Assembly (NCBI RefSeq): GCF_001639065.2
Contig: NZ_LQXO02000023.1
Coordinates: 62,001 to 126,000 of the forward strand
Reading direction: 5' to 3'
Origin: Vibrio barjaei
GTDB lineage: Bacteria > Pseudomonadota > Gammaproteobacteria > Enterobacterales > Vibrionaceae
DNA length: 64,000 nt
Shown here: piece by piece, positions 29,418-38,032 of the stretch
Layout of the letters: each line of letters starts with the position of its first letter
How positions within the stretch are numbered: position 1 is the stretch's first letter
Notes under the pieces: model-generated
Database searches by the model: none
The model's input: only the letters and a program-made list of their open reading frames with translations
What the model was told of the DNA's origin: nothing
Program-made: the position numbers and the translations under genes

Positions 29418-30812
29418 ATGAACATAAATAACCGATTTCAAACCTCAATTGATGCGTATAAGGCGAATACTAACCCCTCCTTAGATCAACGATTGGAAAA
29501 GCTTCAGAAATTGAAGCAGCTTCTTGTTGGTAACATTGATACGTTTGCTGAAAGTATCGGCAAAGACTTTGGACAGCGCAGTTTACAAGACACGATGCTC
29601 GAAATCCTACCTATCATCAACAATATCAATTACACCATCGATAACCTAGAGAAGTGGATGCAACCGTCACTGCGCCATCCGGGAGTTTTATTAGCGAGTA
29701 CTTCGCAAGCGCAGGTAGTTTATCAACCTAAAGGTGTGGTTGGCATCATTAGTACATGGAACGCACCATTAATGGTGACGCTAAATCCATTGACCACCGC
29801 ATTGGCTGCTGGTAACCGCGTGTTAATCAAAATGAGTGAGTTTACACCGAATCTAAACTCAGCTTTGAGGAATGCACTCGCGACTGAATTCAGAGAAGAT
29901 GAAGTGTGCGTAATCGAAGGGGAGGCGGATGTTGCTGCACAATTCAGTGCACTACCTTTTGATCATATTTTGTTTACTGGTTCAACAACAGTTGGAAGAT
30001 TGGTCATGAAAGCCGCAGCGGAGAATCTCACACCAGTCACGCTCGAGCTTGGCGGGAAGTCTCCAGTTTTGATAGATGAAACCATTACTATTGCCAAAGC
30101 CGTTGAACGTATCGTTGTAGGTAAGAGTGCGAACAACGGCCAGTATTGCATAGCACCGGACTACGTTTTATTGCCAGAGGATAAACTAGAGGCTTTTATT
30201 GCTGAATATGTAGCACAATATCAAGAGCTGTTTGTTGATGGTGTCGATTCATTAGAGATGACGTCACTGGTAACGGAAAGTCAAATGACGCGGATTCATA
30301 ATTATTTGGAAGAGTCGCAAAGAAAAGCAGAGCAGATAGTATCATGCCACCCTAATGGATATCGCTTTGAAGATCGATTGTTATCTACTCAGCTTATTAT
30401 CAATCCAGCTGCAGATTCTTTGGTAATGATGAATGAGATTTTTGGGCCACTATTACCTGTAATCACTTATCAAAATTTGGCAGAGGCACTTGATATTATC
30501 GAATGCAATCCGAACCCGTTGGCGCTTTACTTAATGAGTGAGTCAGATGAAAGACAAGATTGGGTGACGAAGAACATAAAGTGTGGTGGGATGTGCATTA
30601 ATGATGCTTTGTTCCACGCCGCTGTTGATGATGCGCCATTTGGTGGTATTCGAGAGTCTGGAATAGGGGCTTATCACGGTATAGAAGGTTTTCATACCTT
30701 CTCTCATGCCAAAACCGTACTGAAGACTGGTGACATATCTGTAGTAAAACAGATGTTTCTGCCAGGAGATAATGAAGTCAAGCAGATGATATCAACGTTA
30801 TTATCCATCTAA
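29418..30812 (+). CDS. Aldehyde dehydrogenase, coniferyl-aldehyde-dehydrogenase-like
   Basis: 464 residues from the ATG at 29418; a GTG four codons earlier lacks a ribosome site. This shorter ALDH type (class 3-like) has NPLTTALAAGNRVLIKMSE, FTGSTTVGR, base Glu210 in TLELGGKSP and catalytic Cys244 in NNGQYCIAPDYV. Characterised relatives oxidise coniferyl or long-chain aldehydes to acids with NAD. It lies in the set of genes flanked by the CAGTAA palindrome, with an SDR dehydrogenase and a FadL porin nearby, which would fit oxidation of an aldehyde made from an imported alcohol. Substrate is inferred only. Confidence 0.87.
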   Translation: MNINNRFQTSIDAYKANTNPSLDQRLEKLQKLKQLLVGNIDTFAESIGKDFGQRSLQDTMLEILPIINNINYTIDNLEKWMQPSLRHPGVLLASTSQAQVVYQPKGVVGIISTWNAPLMVTLNPLTTALAAGNRVLIKMSEFTPNLNSALRNALATEFREDEVCVIEGEADVAAQFSALPFDHILFTGSTTVGRLVMKAAAENLTPVTLELGGKSPVLIDETITIAKAVERIVVGKSANNGQYCIAPDYVLLPEDKLEAFIAEYVAQYQELFVDGVDSLEMTSLVTESQMTRIHNYLEESQRKAEQIVSCHPNGYRFEDRLLSTQLIINPAADSLVMMNEIFGPLLPVITYQNLAEALDIIECNPNPLALYLMSESDERQDWVTKNIKCGGMCINDALFHAAVDDAPFGGIRESGIGAYHGIEGFHTFSHAKTVLKTGDISVVKQMFLPGDNEVKQMISTLLSI

Positions 30813-30817
30813 ATAAT

Positions 30818-30846
30818 AAACCAGCTTGTAATGAGCTGGTTTTTTA
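30818..30846 (+). terminator. Terminator of the aldehyde dehydrogenase gene
   Basis: AAACCAGCT at 30818-30826 pairs with AGCTGGTTT at 30834-30842 and continues into a T-run. Confidence 0.88.
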
Positions 30847-30867
30847 ATATGAGTCAAAGGTTAAAAT

Positions 30868-30881
30868 CAGTAAATTTACCG
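30868..30881 (+). promoter_or_regulatory. CAGTAA palindrome, copy 3
   Basis: CAGTAAATTTACCG is a near-perfect 14-bp dyad, between the aldehyde dehydrogenase terminator and the porin gene. Confidence 0.65.
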
Positions 30882-30993
30882 TATTAAATCTTAGTGAATT
30901 GGTTTTTTTAAACTGGACAATCTTACCCTGTCGTAATGTCCGCTTTTGATAAATTAATTAATGTGAAGTGCCGCACGTGAATAAATAAAGTTT

Positions 30994-31007
30994 CAGTAAT
31001 ATTACCG
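30994..31007 (+). promoter_or_regulatory. CAGTAA palindrome, copy 4
   Basis: CAGTAATATTACCG lies 126 bp after copy 3 and about 97 bases before the porin start codon. Confidence 0.65.
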
Positions 31008-31103
31008 TATTTATACCATGTTGGTTGATTCAATATTATCCCCATCGAAGGACGTTTACGTTCAAAAACATAAGTAAACCAACATTACTATCGGGATACA
31101 AAA

Positions 31104-32162
31104 ATGAAAAAACTGGCCATTGCTATCGCTATGATCTTGTCGGCACCTGCTTTAGCAGAATCAGACGCAGCAACTATCTCAGCAGAGCAATCATCTGCAG
31201 CAAATATCTCAGAGCTATCTTCTACTGCTGATAAACCAAATAACTTGTACGATTTTATTGAGAACGATAAATTGTCTGGTGTTGCTTACGCAGGGGCAGA
31301 GCTAGGCGGTAACGTATTATTTGATGACCAAGCAGATGGAAACTTTGACCAAACTTATATGTTTAAAGTAGGTGCGGACTTAAGTTATTCGGTGACAGAT
31401 AGCTTTTCGATTCTAATGGGTGGTGAAGCTCGCTACGCTTGGAGTGGATTAGATACAAAAGTAGAAGCGACAAACTATGTCGACCGCTTTGTATTTGGTA
31501 CTAAAACGGTAGCAGGTGTCACGACTTTTGGTAAACAATGTGGTATTGCGGATGTATACCTTGGCTTTGGTGATATCTCTAAAGAGTACGGTTTAGGTGC
31601 AGAAGCTGATGAAGCTGCGTGTACTGACGAGCAACTTAACCACCACTATTTTGGTGAAAACTTCGATATCGGTGCAGCATGGGAACACACTAATGATGCA
31701 TGGGCTGTTGGTGGTTCTGCAACGGTAGGTCCAGTTGTTATCGGTGGTACTTATGTGGATATCGCAAAAGGTGAATATTCAACAGACGCAGTCGACCGCA
31801 GCGAAAAAGTCTACACGATTGGTGCGGTAGCAGTATTTGATAAGTTTAACTTTGCTGCAAAATACGATTTTGCTGACGTAGAGTCAGATGGAACCAATGC
31901 GGTAAATAACGAGGAAACAGAGGGTTATGCACTAGGTATCGCTTACCAAGCGACAATGAACCTTTCTATCTCATCGACATATAACTCGGAAAACTACAAT
32001 TTCGATAAAGAGAGTAACAAAGGTGGAACATTTGATAAAGACGACTGGTTCACTATCGGTGCTTCATACCGTCTTAACGAACACCTTGAGTTAGTGACTG
32101 ATTACAAATTCACATCTGAAGATGATGACAAGCTATTCCTACGCGCTAACGTGAACATCTAA
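31104..32162 (+). CDS. Outer membrane porin
   Basis: 352 residues. The signal peptide ends in APALAES. The rest is alternating beta-strand sequence of acidic character (GVAYAGAELGGNVLFDD..., YLGFGDISKEYGLG, FTIGASYRLNEHLELVTDYKF) and ends with FLRANVNI, an outer membrane C-terminal strand. The PEFG-like constriction loop region and two Cys residues (GKQCGIADV, AACTDEQ) are visible, the Cys pair possibly forming a disulfide in a loop. It is an OmpU/OmpC-like general porin. Two CAGTAA palindromes upstream suggest specific control, so it may serve uptake of the same substrate as the neighbouring genes. Confidence 0.87.
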   Translation: MKKLAIAIAMILSAPALAESDAATISAEQSSAANISELSSTADKPNNLYDFIENDKLSGVAYAGAELGGNVLFDDQADGNFDQTYMFKVGADLSYSVTDSFSILMGGEARYAWSGLDTKVEATNYVDRFVFGTKTVAGVTTFGKQCGIADVYLGFGDISKEYGLGAEADEAACTDEQLNHHYFGENFDIGAAWEHTNDAWAVGGSATVGPVVIGGTYVDIAKGEYSTDAVDRSEKVYTIGAVAVFDKFNFAAKYDFADVESDGTNAVNNEETEGYALGIAYQATMNLSISSTYNSENYNFDKESNKGGTFDKDDWFTIGASYRLNEHLELVTDYKFTSEDDDKLFLRANVNI

Positions 32163-32195
32163 TTTAGTCTTTGACACTGTTCTATTTAACCCTTT

Positions 32196-32225
32196 GCCAG
32201 TAGCATTAGCTACTGGCCTTTTTTT
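32196..32225 (+). terminator. Terminator of the porin gene
   Basis: GCCAGTAGC at 32196-32204 pairs with GCTACTGGC at 32209-32217 around ATTA, followed by a run of T. Confidence 0.92.
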
Positions 32226-32270
32226 GCCAAGAATTAACATTTAATAAAATCCCAATTTTTAGCCCACACG

Positions 32271-32298
32271 TTGACACTTTTTCCAGATGGGCTAGCTT
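32271..32298 (+). promoter_or_regulatory. Candidate sigma-70 promoter of the LuxR-type gene
   Basis: TTGACA at 32271-32276 and TAGCTT at 32293-32298 are 16 bp apart. The -35 is perfect, the -10 poor. No CAGTAA site is visible in this promoter region. Confidence 0.35.
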
Positions 32299-32342
32299 TA
32301 AAAAAACTATAACTATTAGTCTGTTGTATCGCGAGAATTAGA

Positions 32343-33119
32343 ATGAAGAGTACTTTTGAAGAGTTGTTAATGAGTCAATCAGAGCGACTGACTGCCTCAA
32401 AACCTAATGAGTTTCTGGACAATTTTGTAGAACTTGCTGAAGAAGCATTAGAGTGGTTCAAGCTCGATAGGCTAACAGTGTTTCCAAATTCGATGATTCT
32501 TCTCAATGATGGAAAGACGATCTCCGTCTCCCGTAAAGGTATCCCTCCACTCGAAAAACAACGATTCCTTAGAGGCAACTACAAAGACTATCTAAGAATC
32601 TTACGTTCAAGACAAACGTGGCAGATATTTGACAGCGAAGCGTTATCCAAGCACTCATTAGATCCGGTAAAAGAACTCTATCGTGAAGGTGCTAGATGGC
32701 ACGGTATCATTCGTTTGGAACTATTCGGTCAAACGTGGGGAGCGCTTGCCTTTTCCCGTTTTAGTTTAGATGAACCGCCATTATCAGAGGAAAACTTAAA
32801 GCGACTTCGCTTGTTGTGTGATATTTGGTTATGCTTCTGGCAGCATGCAACCATGACTCGTAATCTAAGTCTTGATGATAGCAATGCCGTTGATGAGAGT
32901 GAGAAGCTGCTACTTTTGAGCAAAAAACAATGTACAGTTCTTACTTTACTCGCCCAGGGCTATACAGCAAAACAGTGTGCCGAAAAGCTGTTCTTGAGCC
33001 CAAGAACTATTGAGTCGCACAAATATCGAATGCTCGATATATTGGATTTGGATAATCATACAGAACTAGTGCAATTTGCGCTTAGGAATGGCTTAGGTAT
33101 CGAATCCGTTGACCGCTAA
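32343..33119 (+). CDS. LuxR family transcriptional regulator with an N-terminal sensor-like domain
   Basis: 258 residues. The C-terminal 185-250 is a LuxR-type helix-turn-helix (LSKKQCTVLTLLAQGYTAKQCAEKLFLSPRTIESHKYRM). The N-terminal 180 residues resemble a GAF-like fold with WHGIIRLELFGQTWGALAFS, not a response-regulator receiver and without the obvious acyl-homoserine-lactone Trp/Tyr pattern. There is no LuxI gene nearby. It lies in the middle of the sulfatase-associated set and may co-regulate it, sensing a small molecule. GAGAATTAGA precedes the ATG. Confidence 0.82.
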   Translation: MKSTFEELLMSQSERLTASKPNEFLDNFVELAEEALEWFKLDRLTVFPNSMILLNDGKTISVSRKGIPPLEKQRFLRGNYKDYLRILRSRQTWQIFDSEALSKHSLDPVKELYREGARWHGIIRLELFGQTWGALAFSRFSLDEPPLSEENLKRLRLLCDIWLCFWQHATMTRNLSLDDSNAVDESEKLLLLSKKQCTVLTLLAQGYTAKQCAEKLFLSPRTIESHKYRMLDILDLDNHTELVQFALRNGLGIESVDR

Positions 33120-33202
33120 CTAACATATTTTACCAATTCTTAGCCAATTATCTTATCGATTATAAGGGGTGATAATCCTTTACCCCTTAAGTACTACTAT
33201 TG

Positions 33203-33217
33203 CAGTATTAATTACTG
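33203..33217 (+). promoter_or_regulatory. CAGTAA palindrome variant, copy 5
   Basis: CAGTATTAATTACTG is a perfect 15-bp palindrome, extended to TGCAGTATTAATTACTGCA. Its spacing is one base longer than the main type. It lies about 100 bases before the SDR start codon. Confidence 0.45.
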
Positions 33218-33314
33218 CATATTCCTGCATAGTCAGTTCGTATACTTCCTCTCAATAATAGAGCAGCAGTTCTAAAGAAAAGTCGAATTTCAATTATCGA
33301 GAGAGAACCAACGT

Positions 33315-34127
33315 ATGAAAAGCATTATGAATAAGACCGTTCTTGTAACAGGTGGTGCGAGCGGCATGGGTAAGGCTTATGTGGAGCGTGCAGTTGCAGA
33401 GGGCGCAAAAGCCGTCATAATCTGGGATTTAAACCAAGACGCATTGGAGCAGGTTAAGCAAGAGTTTCATGGTAGCGAGACTCAATTATACACGTTTCAA
33501 GTCGACGTTACTGATACTCAGTTGGTTTATCAAACTGCGGAAATCATTCTGAAAAATATCGGTGCGGTCGAGCTCTTAATTAACAATGCGGGTATTGTTG
33601 TGTCTGAACACTTTATTGACCACGACCCAAGGAAAATTGATCTATCAATGCAAATAAATAGTACTGCACCTATGCATATCGCGCGTGCTTTTTTACCTGC
33701 AATGGCGGAAGTAGATGAGGGTCATATCGTCAATATTTCCTCTGGTGCCGGTTTCATGTACTGTCCAAGAATCACAGTGTACTGTGCTAGCAAATGGGCA
33801 ATGTTAGGTTGGTCTCAGGGATTACGCGTGGAACTCGCTGAGACACTACCGCATATCAAAGTTACCACTGTTACTCCTGGGCACATTGATACAGGAATGT
33901 TTGCCGGTGCACATTCTAAGTTAATGCCAATGATTTCGACAGATGAAATGGTCGATGCGGTTTGGAAGGGGATTAAAAAGAACAAAATACTCGTAGCACG
34001 ACCGCGTGCTGTAGGAGTTATTCCATTTATTCGTGGTTTGGTTGGTTTTCGTGGTTGGGATTGGATCTCTAAGATAACTGGCACGAATGACTTTATGGCC
34101 GGGCATAATGATACTCGTAGAAAATAA
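33315..34127 (+). CDS. Short-chain dehydrogenase/reductase
   Basis: 270 residues, classical SDR. TGGASGMGK at 12-20 binds the cofactor, NNAG is near 90, and the catalytic Ser (NISSGAG near 142), Tyr156 and Lys160 (YCASK) are all present. After the Rossmann domain, LVGFRGWDWISKITGTNDFMAGH forms a tail seen in retinol-dehydrogenase-like or long-chain alcohol SDRs. Asp38 after the second strand suggests NAD preference. It probably interconverts an alcohol and an aldehyde or ketone. A CAGTAA variant palindrome lies upstream. GAGAGAACCAACGT precedes the ATG. Confidence 0.87.
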   Translation: MKSIMNKTVLVTGGASGMGKAYVERAVAEGAKAVIIWDLNQDALEQVKQEFHGSETQLYTFQVDVTDTQLVYQTAEIILKNIGAVELLINNAGIVVSEHFIDHDPRKIDLSMQINSTAPMHIARAFLPAMAEVDEGHIVNISSGAGFMYCPRITVYCASKWAMLGWSQGLRVELAETLPHIKVTTVTPGHIDTGMFAGAHSKLMPMISTDEMVDAVWKGIKKNKILVARPRAVGVIPFIRGLVGFRGWDWISKITGTNDFMAGHNDTRRK

Positions 34128-34247
34128 TAATTACGGTATATAATTACTCAATTCGAAGCCGTATCTCACTGTATATTTTGGTATGGGTACGGCATTAATT
34201 TATTTCAACATACCGCCTTCACAAAATTCCATTCGTTCTTTCCGGTG

Positions 34248-34261
34248 CAGTATTTTTACCG
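34248..34261 (+). promoter_or_regulatory. CAGTAA palindrome, copy 6
   Basis: CAGTATTTTTACCG differs at one position in the left half. It is 110 bases before the FadL-type gene. A half site ATTACGG is also visible near 34130. Confidence 0.5.
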
Positions 34262-34370
34262 ATCATTTCACAAGCTCAGTTTTTTAAAATTGAATTAGTT
34301 AAATAATCAATAGAAGTGCAGCTAACTGCACATGAAAATTTCCTAATATATTCTTTTAGAGCGAATTCAC

Positions 34371-35549
34371 ATGAAGAAATCTACGATCGCATTGTTGCTA
34401 CTAGCGCCGACAGTTCAAGCGAGTGGTTTGTTATTGCAAGAGGCCGTTACGGCCAACGCGGGTGCTGCTGGTGCTGGTGATGGTGTTTACACTAAATCTG
34501 CTGCCGCCACCTGGACTAACCCTGCCTCAATGGCCTTTATGGGTGAGCAATTGACGACGGTCAATGCCATGTTGCTCAACCTGAAAATGGATTATGACGA
34601 TAAATCTGGTATAGCCAACGGTGACGGAGAAGCGACCACTACGATGCCTTCACTTGGGGTATTTTATGTGCGACAACTGAATGATTCGCTTCATCTTGGT
34701 GTGAACTTTGGTGTTGTTGGTGGTTCATCAATTGAATACGGTAGTGAGTGGGCAGGAGCGCCGTATCTAGATAAGGCATTTATGACTGGGGTTCAATTGA
34801 ATCCCAACATGAGCTACAAGTTGAATGAAAACTGGTCTATCGCACTAGGTGCTCAGATTAGCTATGGATTACTTGAAGTATCCACGGCTTCATTGCAAAC
34901 AGACTTGGATACTGACTGGGCTTATGGCTATACCGCAGGTGTTATGCATAAGCAGCAAGATTGGTCCATCGGACTTAGCTATCGCTCTAAATTGGAACAC
35001 GAGTTTGCTGTTACGGCAACATCTGTTGACCCTGCAATGTCGTTACCACTTCAAACTGAGTTGTTAGTACCCGCCATTGTTGACCTGAGTGGTCGTTATG
35101 ATGTTAACTCGAAAATCGCTATTTTGAGCTCAATTCAGTTCCATCAATGGAGTGATTTTGAGGAAACGCCGTTATATACCGACAACCTAACAAGTTCAGT
35201 AGATAGACAGTGGCAGGATGTTTGGAAATTTGCAGTGGGTACAGAGTATAAACTCAACAACGGTTGGGCATTAAAAGCTGGATTCTCCTATGAAACTTCG
35301 CCACAAGATGATCCCTCTTTGCAGTGGGTAGATCTGCCAGTTGGTGAGCAATATCGTTATTCATTCGGTGCGAGCACTGAATGGGGGGACAAAACAGTCG
35401 ACTTCTTTTATGAGTTTGCAGACTTTGGTTCTATACCCGTGGAGCGACAAGTCGGGGCACTAGATAACGGGTTGAATACGCCACTACCAGACCTTAATGG
35501 TACTTTTAAAGGCCATATCCATTTTGTAGGCGTTAATCTAAGCTTCTAA
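34371..35549 (+). CDS. FadL/TodX family outer membrane transporter of hydrophobic compounds
   Basis: 392 residues. After the signal peptide (cleavage near VQAS), the mature N-terminus SGLLLQEAVTANAGAAGAGDGVYTKSAAATWTNPASM is the FadL hatch signature. The remainder is a beta-barrel ending HFVGVNLSF. FadL relatives take up long-chain fatty acids or aromatic hydrocarbons by lateral diffusion. Located among an SDR, an aldehyde dehydrogenase and a sulfatase under the same predicted operator, it points to a hydrophobic substrate or product. A hairpin follows the stop. Confidence 0.92.
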   Translation: MKKSTIALLLLAPTVQASGLLLQEAVTANAGAAGAGDGVYTKSAAATWTNPASMAFMGEQLTTVNAMLLNLKMDYDDKSGIANGDGEATTTMPSLGVFYVRQLNDSLHLGVNFGVVGGSSIEYGSEWAGAPYLDKAFMTGVQLNPNMSYKLNENWSIALGAQISYGLLEVSTASLQTDLDTDWAYGYTAGVMHKQQDWSIGLSYRSKLEHEFAVTATSVDPAMSLPLQTELLVPAIVDLSGRYDVNSKIAILSSIQFHQWSDFEETPLYTDNLTSSVDRQWQDVWKFAVGTEYKLNNGWALKAGFSYETSPQDDPSLQWVDLPVGEQYRYSFGASTEWGDKTVDFFYEFADFGSIPVERQVGALDNGLNTPLPDLNGTFKGHIHFVGVNLSF

Positions 35550-35562
35550 ACTCTCACCTTTC

Positions 35563-35587
35563 AAGTAGCGCTATTCTAGCGCTACTT
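35563..35587 (+). terminator. Hairpin downstream of the FadL-type gene
   Basis: AAGTAGCGCTA at 35563-35573 pairs with TAGCGCTACTT at 35577-35587 around TTC. The T-run is weak (CTACTC). Confidence 0.65.
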
Positions 35588-35610
35588 CTACTCAGTTCGT
35601 TCGTTATATA

Positions 35611-35625
35611 CCGTAATTCTTACTG
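35611..35625 (+). promoter_or_regulatory. CAGTAA palindrome variant, copy 7
   Basis: CCGTAATTCTTACTG is a 15-bp form of the dyad, 90 bases before the small membrane protein gene. Confidence 0.45.
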
Positions 35626-35714
35626 AATACTCAGCAGCTGCCATTGGATAGACTCTCGTTATAAATTGATTTTTCGTCAAATTATTTTCGTTAACGTTCG
35701 CAAAGTGGTGCATT

Positions 35715-36116
35715 ATGTTTTTTAATCGATTCTTAAAACCGTTTCTCGTGGTTGGTGGTTTAATTACGATGTATGCGGGGATATACGCCGTCAATCCCGA
35801 GTCGGCTTTACGAGACATGAATAACCTTCCTTATGATGCTAATTATGTGTTTCTATTTCGACACTGGGGAATCATGGTTGGCTTAATGGGTTTCTTTATC
35901 GCTGCATCAGCGTTTATACCACAATGGAGGGAATCTATTATTCTCTATTCGTTTTTGGAGAAGTTGTTCATGGTGTACTTGTATGTATCTAACTTCTTTA
36001 ACCCTGAAACTGTACATCTAAATGCCAGCTTTATTCCATTTGCGATAACAGATATCACTATTTGTACTTATACATTGGGCTATTGGCTTGAGAACTGGAA
36101 GGCAAAAAAGCTTTGA
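35715..36116 (+). CDS. Small four-helix membrane protein, unknown function
   Basis: 133 residues with four predicted transmembrane helices (about 8-26, 50-68, 76-95, 103-124). It resembles DoxX-like or DUF4345-like small membrane proteins in length and topology, but I cannot assign a family. HWGIMVGLMGFFIAAS near 50-65 contains a His at the membrane edge. A CAGTAA variant lies upstream and the gene is convergent with the YiaV-type gene. Role within the sulfatase-associated set unknown. Confidence 0.72.
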   Translation: MFFNRFLKPFLVVGGLITMYAGIYAVNPESALRDMNNLPYDANYVFLFRHWGIMVGLMGFFIAASAFIPQWRESIILYSFLEKLFMVYLYVSNFFNPETVHLNASFIPFAITDITICTYTLGYWLENWKAKKL

Positions 36117-36141
36117 TGCGATAAATCTGAAGTTACAAAAA

Positions 36142-36163
36142 AACCTCGGCAAAAGCCGAGGTT
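36142..36163 (-). terminator. Bidirectional terminator between convergent genes
   Basis: AACCTCGGC at 36142-36150 pairs with GCCGAGGTT at 36155-36163. On the minus strand it is followed by TTTTTTTG, best suited to end the YiaV-type transcript. Confidence 0.88.
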
Positions 36164-36180
36164 GTTACATCTAGAGTAGT

Positions 36181-37374
36181 TTACTTCATTGGCCAAACAT
36201 ACTTTAACCAAGACATCATACGCAACAAAACTCGACGTACGATTGAAGTATGAAGAATATCTCCTTCATGATTCAATACGACAGCTTGGCCTTGAACACC
36301 CATTGGTAGTTCATAATTATCCAGGTCTTCGTCAAGCTCGATAATTCCAACAGCAAAACCATGTCGAGTTAAAGTACTGGCTGATACTAAGGTACCATTT
36401 GCTTGCACTTCACCTTCTCGCATTGCTGGCAACACACTGACCAATTTCCCTGTAAACACTTTACCAGGCTGTGAATCTAAGATCATTTCAGTTTCTAAAC
36501 CTGGTTGGAGTCTTCGTAAAGAGTTCTGCCAAAACATCCCGGCAATTTGACGTTTTCCGGTATCTGGAATGAAGACCATTGAGGGGCGTAGCGGGATCGA
36601 TGCAGAGCGAAAACCCGGAGCTAAGGCAATTTGAGTCGGTATACCATCGGCTGGGGCACGAACGATGGTGTATTCCAAATCGAGCTCTGCTTGTTTTACT
36701 GCTTCGATTAATTGTGCCACACGAGTATTTTCTCCATAGATATTTGAGTCTGCATCTAGGCGAACTCGCTCTTGCTCTGATTCGGCGGCATCTAGGGTAG
36801 AACGAGCGATATCAACACTGGCTTTTGCCGAGTTGTAGAGTTCTTTCTGTCGTTCAATTTGACCATCTGTGAATGGAGAGTTTTCGCCGCCTTTCGTATG
36901 AGCTTCGGTGTAACGTTGGTAGGTTGAAAAGGTACGGTTTAAATTGGCTTCTGCTTTTTGTACTGCGGCTTGTGCTTTTTCAGTGTTTGCAATTGCTGAA
37001 ACTAATCCCTGATCTTTCTGGTAGGCAATACTTTTCGCTTCTTCTAAAGCAGCTTTCGCTTTACGGAGCGCAATCTGCTGTTTGTCATTTTCCAAAGTAA
37101 ATAGAATATCGCCCTTTTTAACAGGCACATTGGCTTTGGCGTGAACTTGTTTAACAGTCCCCGTGACTTGAGGGATGATAGGGACTGAGACAAACACTTC
37201 TTTAGAAAATTTAGCATAAGGGTGGTTGTAGTTCATCGCAATCATAATGGTACTTAAAATCCCAATCCCGCCTAAAACGGCTGTAGGAACCGACCATTTA
37301 TTAAGAGGAATCTTAAACAGTTTAAAGATACCAATACATAAAGCCGTATAAGTTAGAATAATCAGCATGTCCAT
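36181..37374 (-). CDS. yiaV: HlyD/membrane-fusion family protein, YiaV type
   Basis: 397 residues. An N-terminal pair of hydrophobic segments (MLIILTYTALCIGIFKLF and TAVLGGIGILSTIMIAMNY) precedes a lipoyl half-motif (VTGTVKQVHAKANVPVKKGDILFTLEN), a long coiled coil (about 95-215) and a second lipoyl half with a beta-barrel (IVRAPADGIPTQIALAPG). This is the adaptor architecture of EmrA/HlyD proteins without a linked pump. It follows a DUF3302 gene by 4 bases, the E. coli yiaW-yiaV arrangement. It may connect envelope layers; transported substrate unknown. Confidence 0.87.
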   Translation of the reverse strand: MDMLIILTYTALCIGIFKLFKIPLNKWSVPTAVLGGIGILSTIMIAMNYNHPYAKFSKEVFVSVPIIPQVTGTVKQVHAKANVPVKKGDILFTLENDKQQIALRKAKAALEEAKSIAYQKDQGLVSAIANTEKAQAAVQKAEANLNRTFSTYQRYTEAHTKGGENSPFTDGQIERQKELYNSAKASVDIARSTLDAAESEQERVRLDADSNIYGENTRVAQLIEAVKQAELDLEYTIVRAPADGIPTQIALAPGFRSASIPLRPSMVFIPDTGKRQIAGMFWQNSLRRLQPGLETEMILDSQPGKVFTGKLVSVLPAMREGEVQANGTLVSASTLTRHGFAVGIIELDEDLDNYELPMGVQGQAVVLNHEGDILHTSIVRRVLLRMMSWLKYVWPMK

Positions 37375-37378
37375 ATTA

Positions 37379-37702
37379 TTAACCCTCTGCCTTATTTATA
37401 TGCTGTTTAAGTTCAGCAATTTCATTTTTTAGATGAACGAGCTCAGACTCTAGTTGAAGTTTTTGTTGTTGAGTGAATCCCCACCCGGTGCCAGGCTTGT
37501 ACAGCGTGGCCCAAATCCATAAAAAAGGCCATATGGCGTGGAGTGTAAAGAGGCTAACCCAACCTGCTACGTGTATTGCATCCTGATGTGGGTGGTTACG
37601 CTTGTGAGCGATTTCGTAGGGAATGTCATGAATGACAATTATTCCATAAAATATTGTAATAAATACAAAAAAAACCAGAAATAGAGCAAAGTAATCTAAC
37701 AT
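37379..37702 (-). CDS. yiaW: DUF3302 inner membrane protein, YiaW type
   Basis: 107 residues. Two transmembrane helices (about 3-25 and 45-68) are separated by IVIHDIPYEIAHKRNHPHQDAIHVAGW, the recognisable YiaW/DUF3302 core. The C-terminus is a coiled coil (QQKLQLESELVHLKNEIAELKQHI). It is paired with the YiaV-type adaptor. A CAGTAA palindrome lies about 100 bases upstream of its start. Confidence 0.85.
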   Translation of the reverse strand: MLDYFALFLVFFVFITIFYGIIVIHDIPYEIAHKRNHPHQDAIHVAGWVSLFTLHAIWPFLWIWATLYKPGTGWGFTQQQKLQLESELVHLKNEIAELKQHINKAEG

Positions 37703-37802
37703 AAAGACACCTGAGTTTGGACCAAGATATTATGTCGCTCAAAATGGCGACTCTGAAATGAATAGGTGAAGGGATGATAGGGAGTGGAAATAGAGTGAAA
37801 TA

Positions 37803-37816
37803 CAGTAAATGTACTG
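37803..37816 (+). promoter_or_regulatory. CAGTAA palindrome, copy 8
   Basis: CAGTAAATGTACTG has both outer halves (CAGTAA, TACTG) with one mismatch inside. It lies in the divergent space between yiaW and the sulfatase gene. Confidence 0.55.
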
Positions 37817-37955
37817 AACCAATAGGACATTTGAACTACAACCATTAAAAAGCTAGTAAATTATGATTAGGGTCAATTTTCTTTATCGATTATTATTGGC
37901 ACTTATGGTTTATAGTGACGGGTAGCGCCATTTAACTATCTATGAATTAAATAAG

Positions 37956-37969
37956 CAGTAATTATACTG
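37956..37969 (+). promoter_or_regulatory. CAGTAA palindrome, copy 9
   Basis: CAGTAATTATACTG, one internal mismatch, 64 bases before the sulfatase start codon and 153 bp from copy 8. Confidence 0.6.
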
Positions 37970-38032
37970 ATTACCCAATACATCGCTTTTTAAATAATAG
38001 TTCTGATTTATTTCTAATCCAAGGTCTGAACT

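Noticed and set aside
32343..33119. Quorum-sensing receptor
   Set aside because: No luxI-type gene nearby and the N-terminal region lacks the obvious lactone-binding pattern, so only a LuxR-type HTH is claimed.
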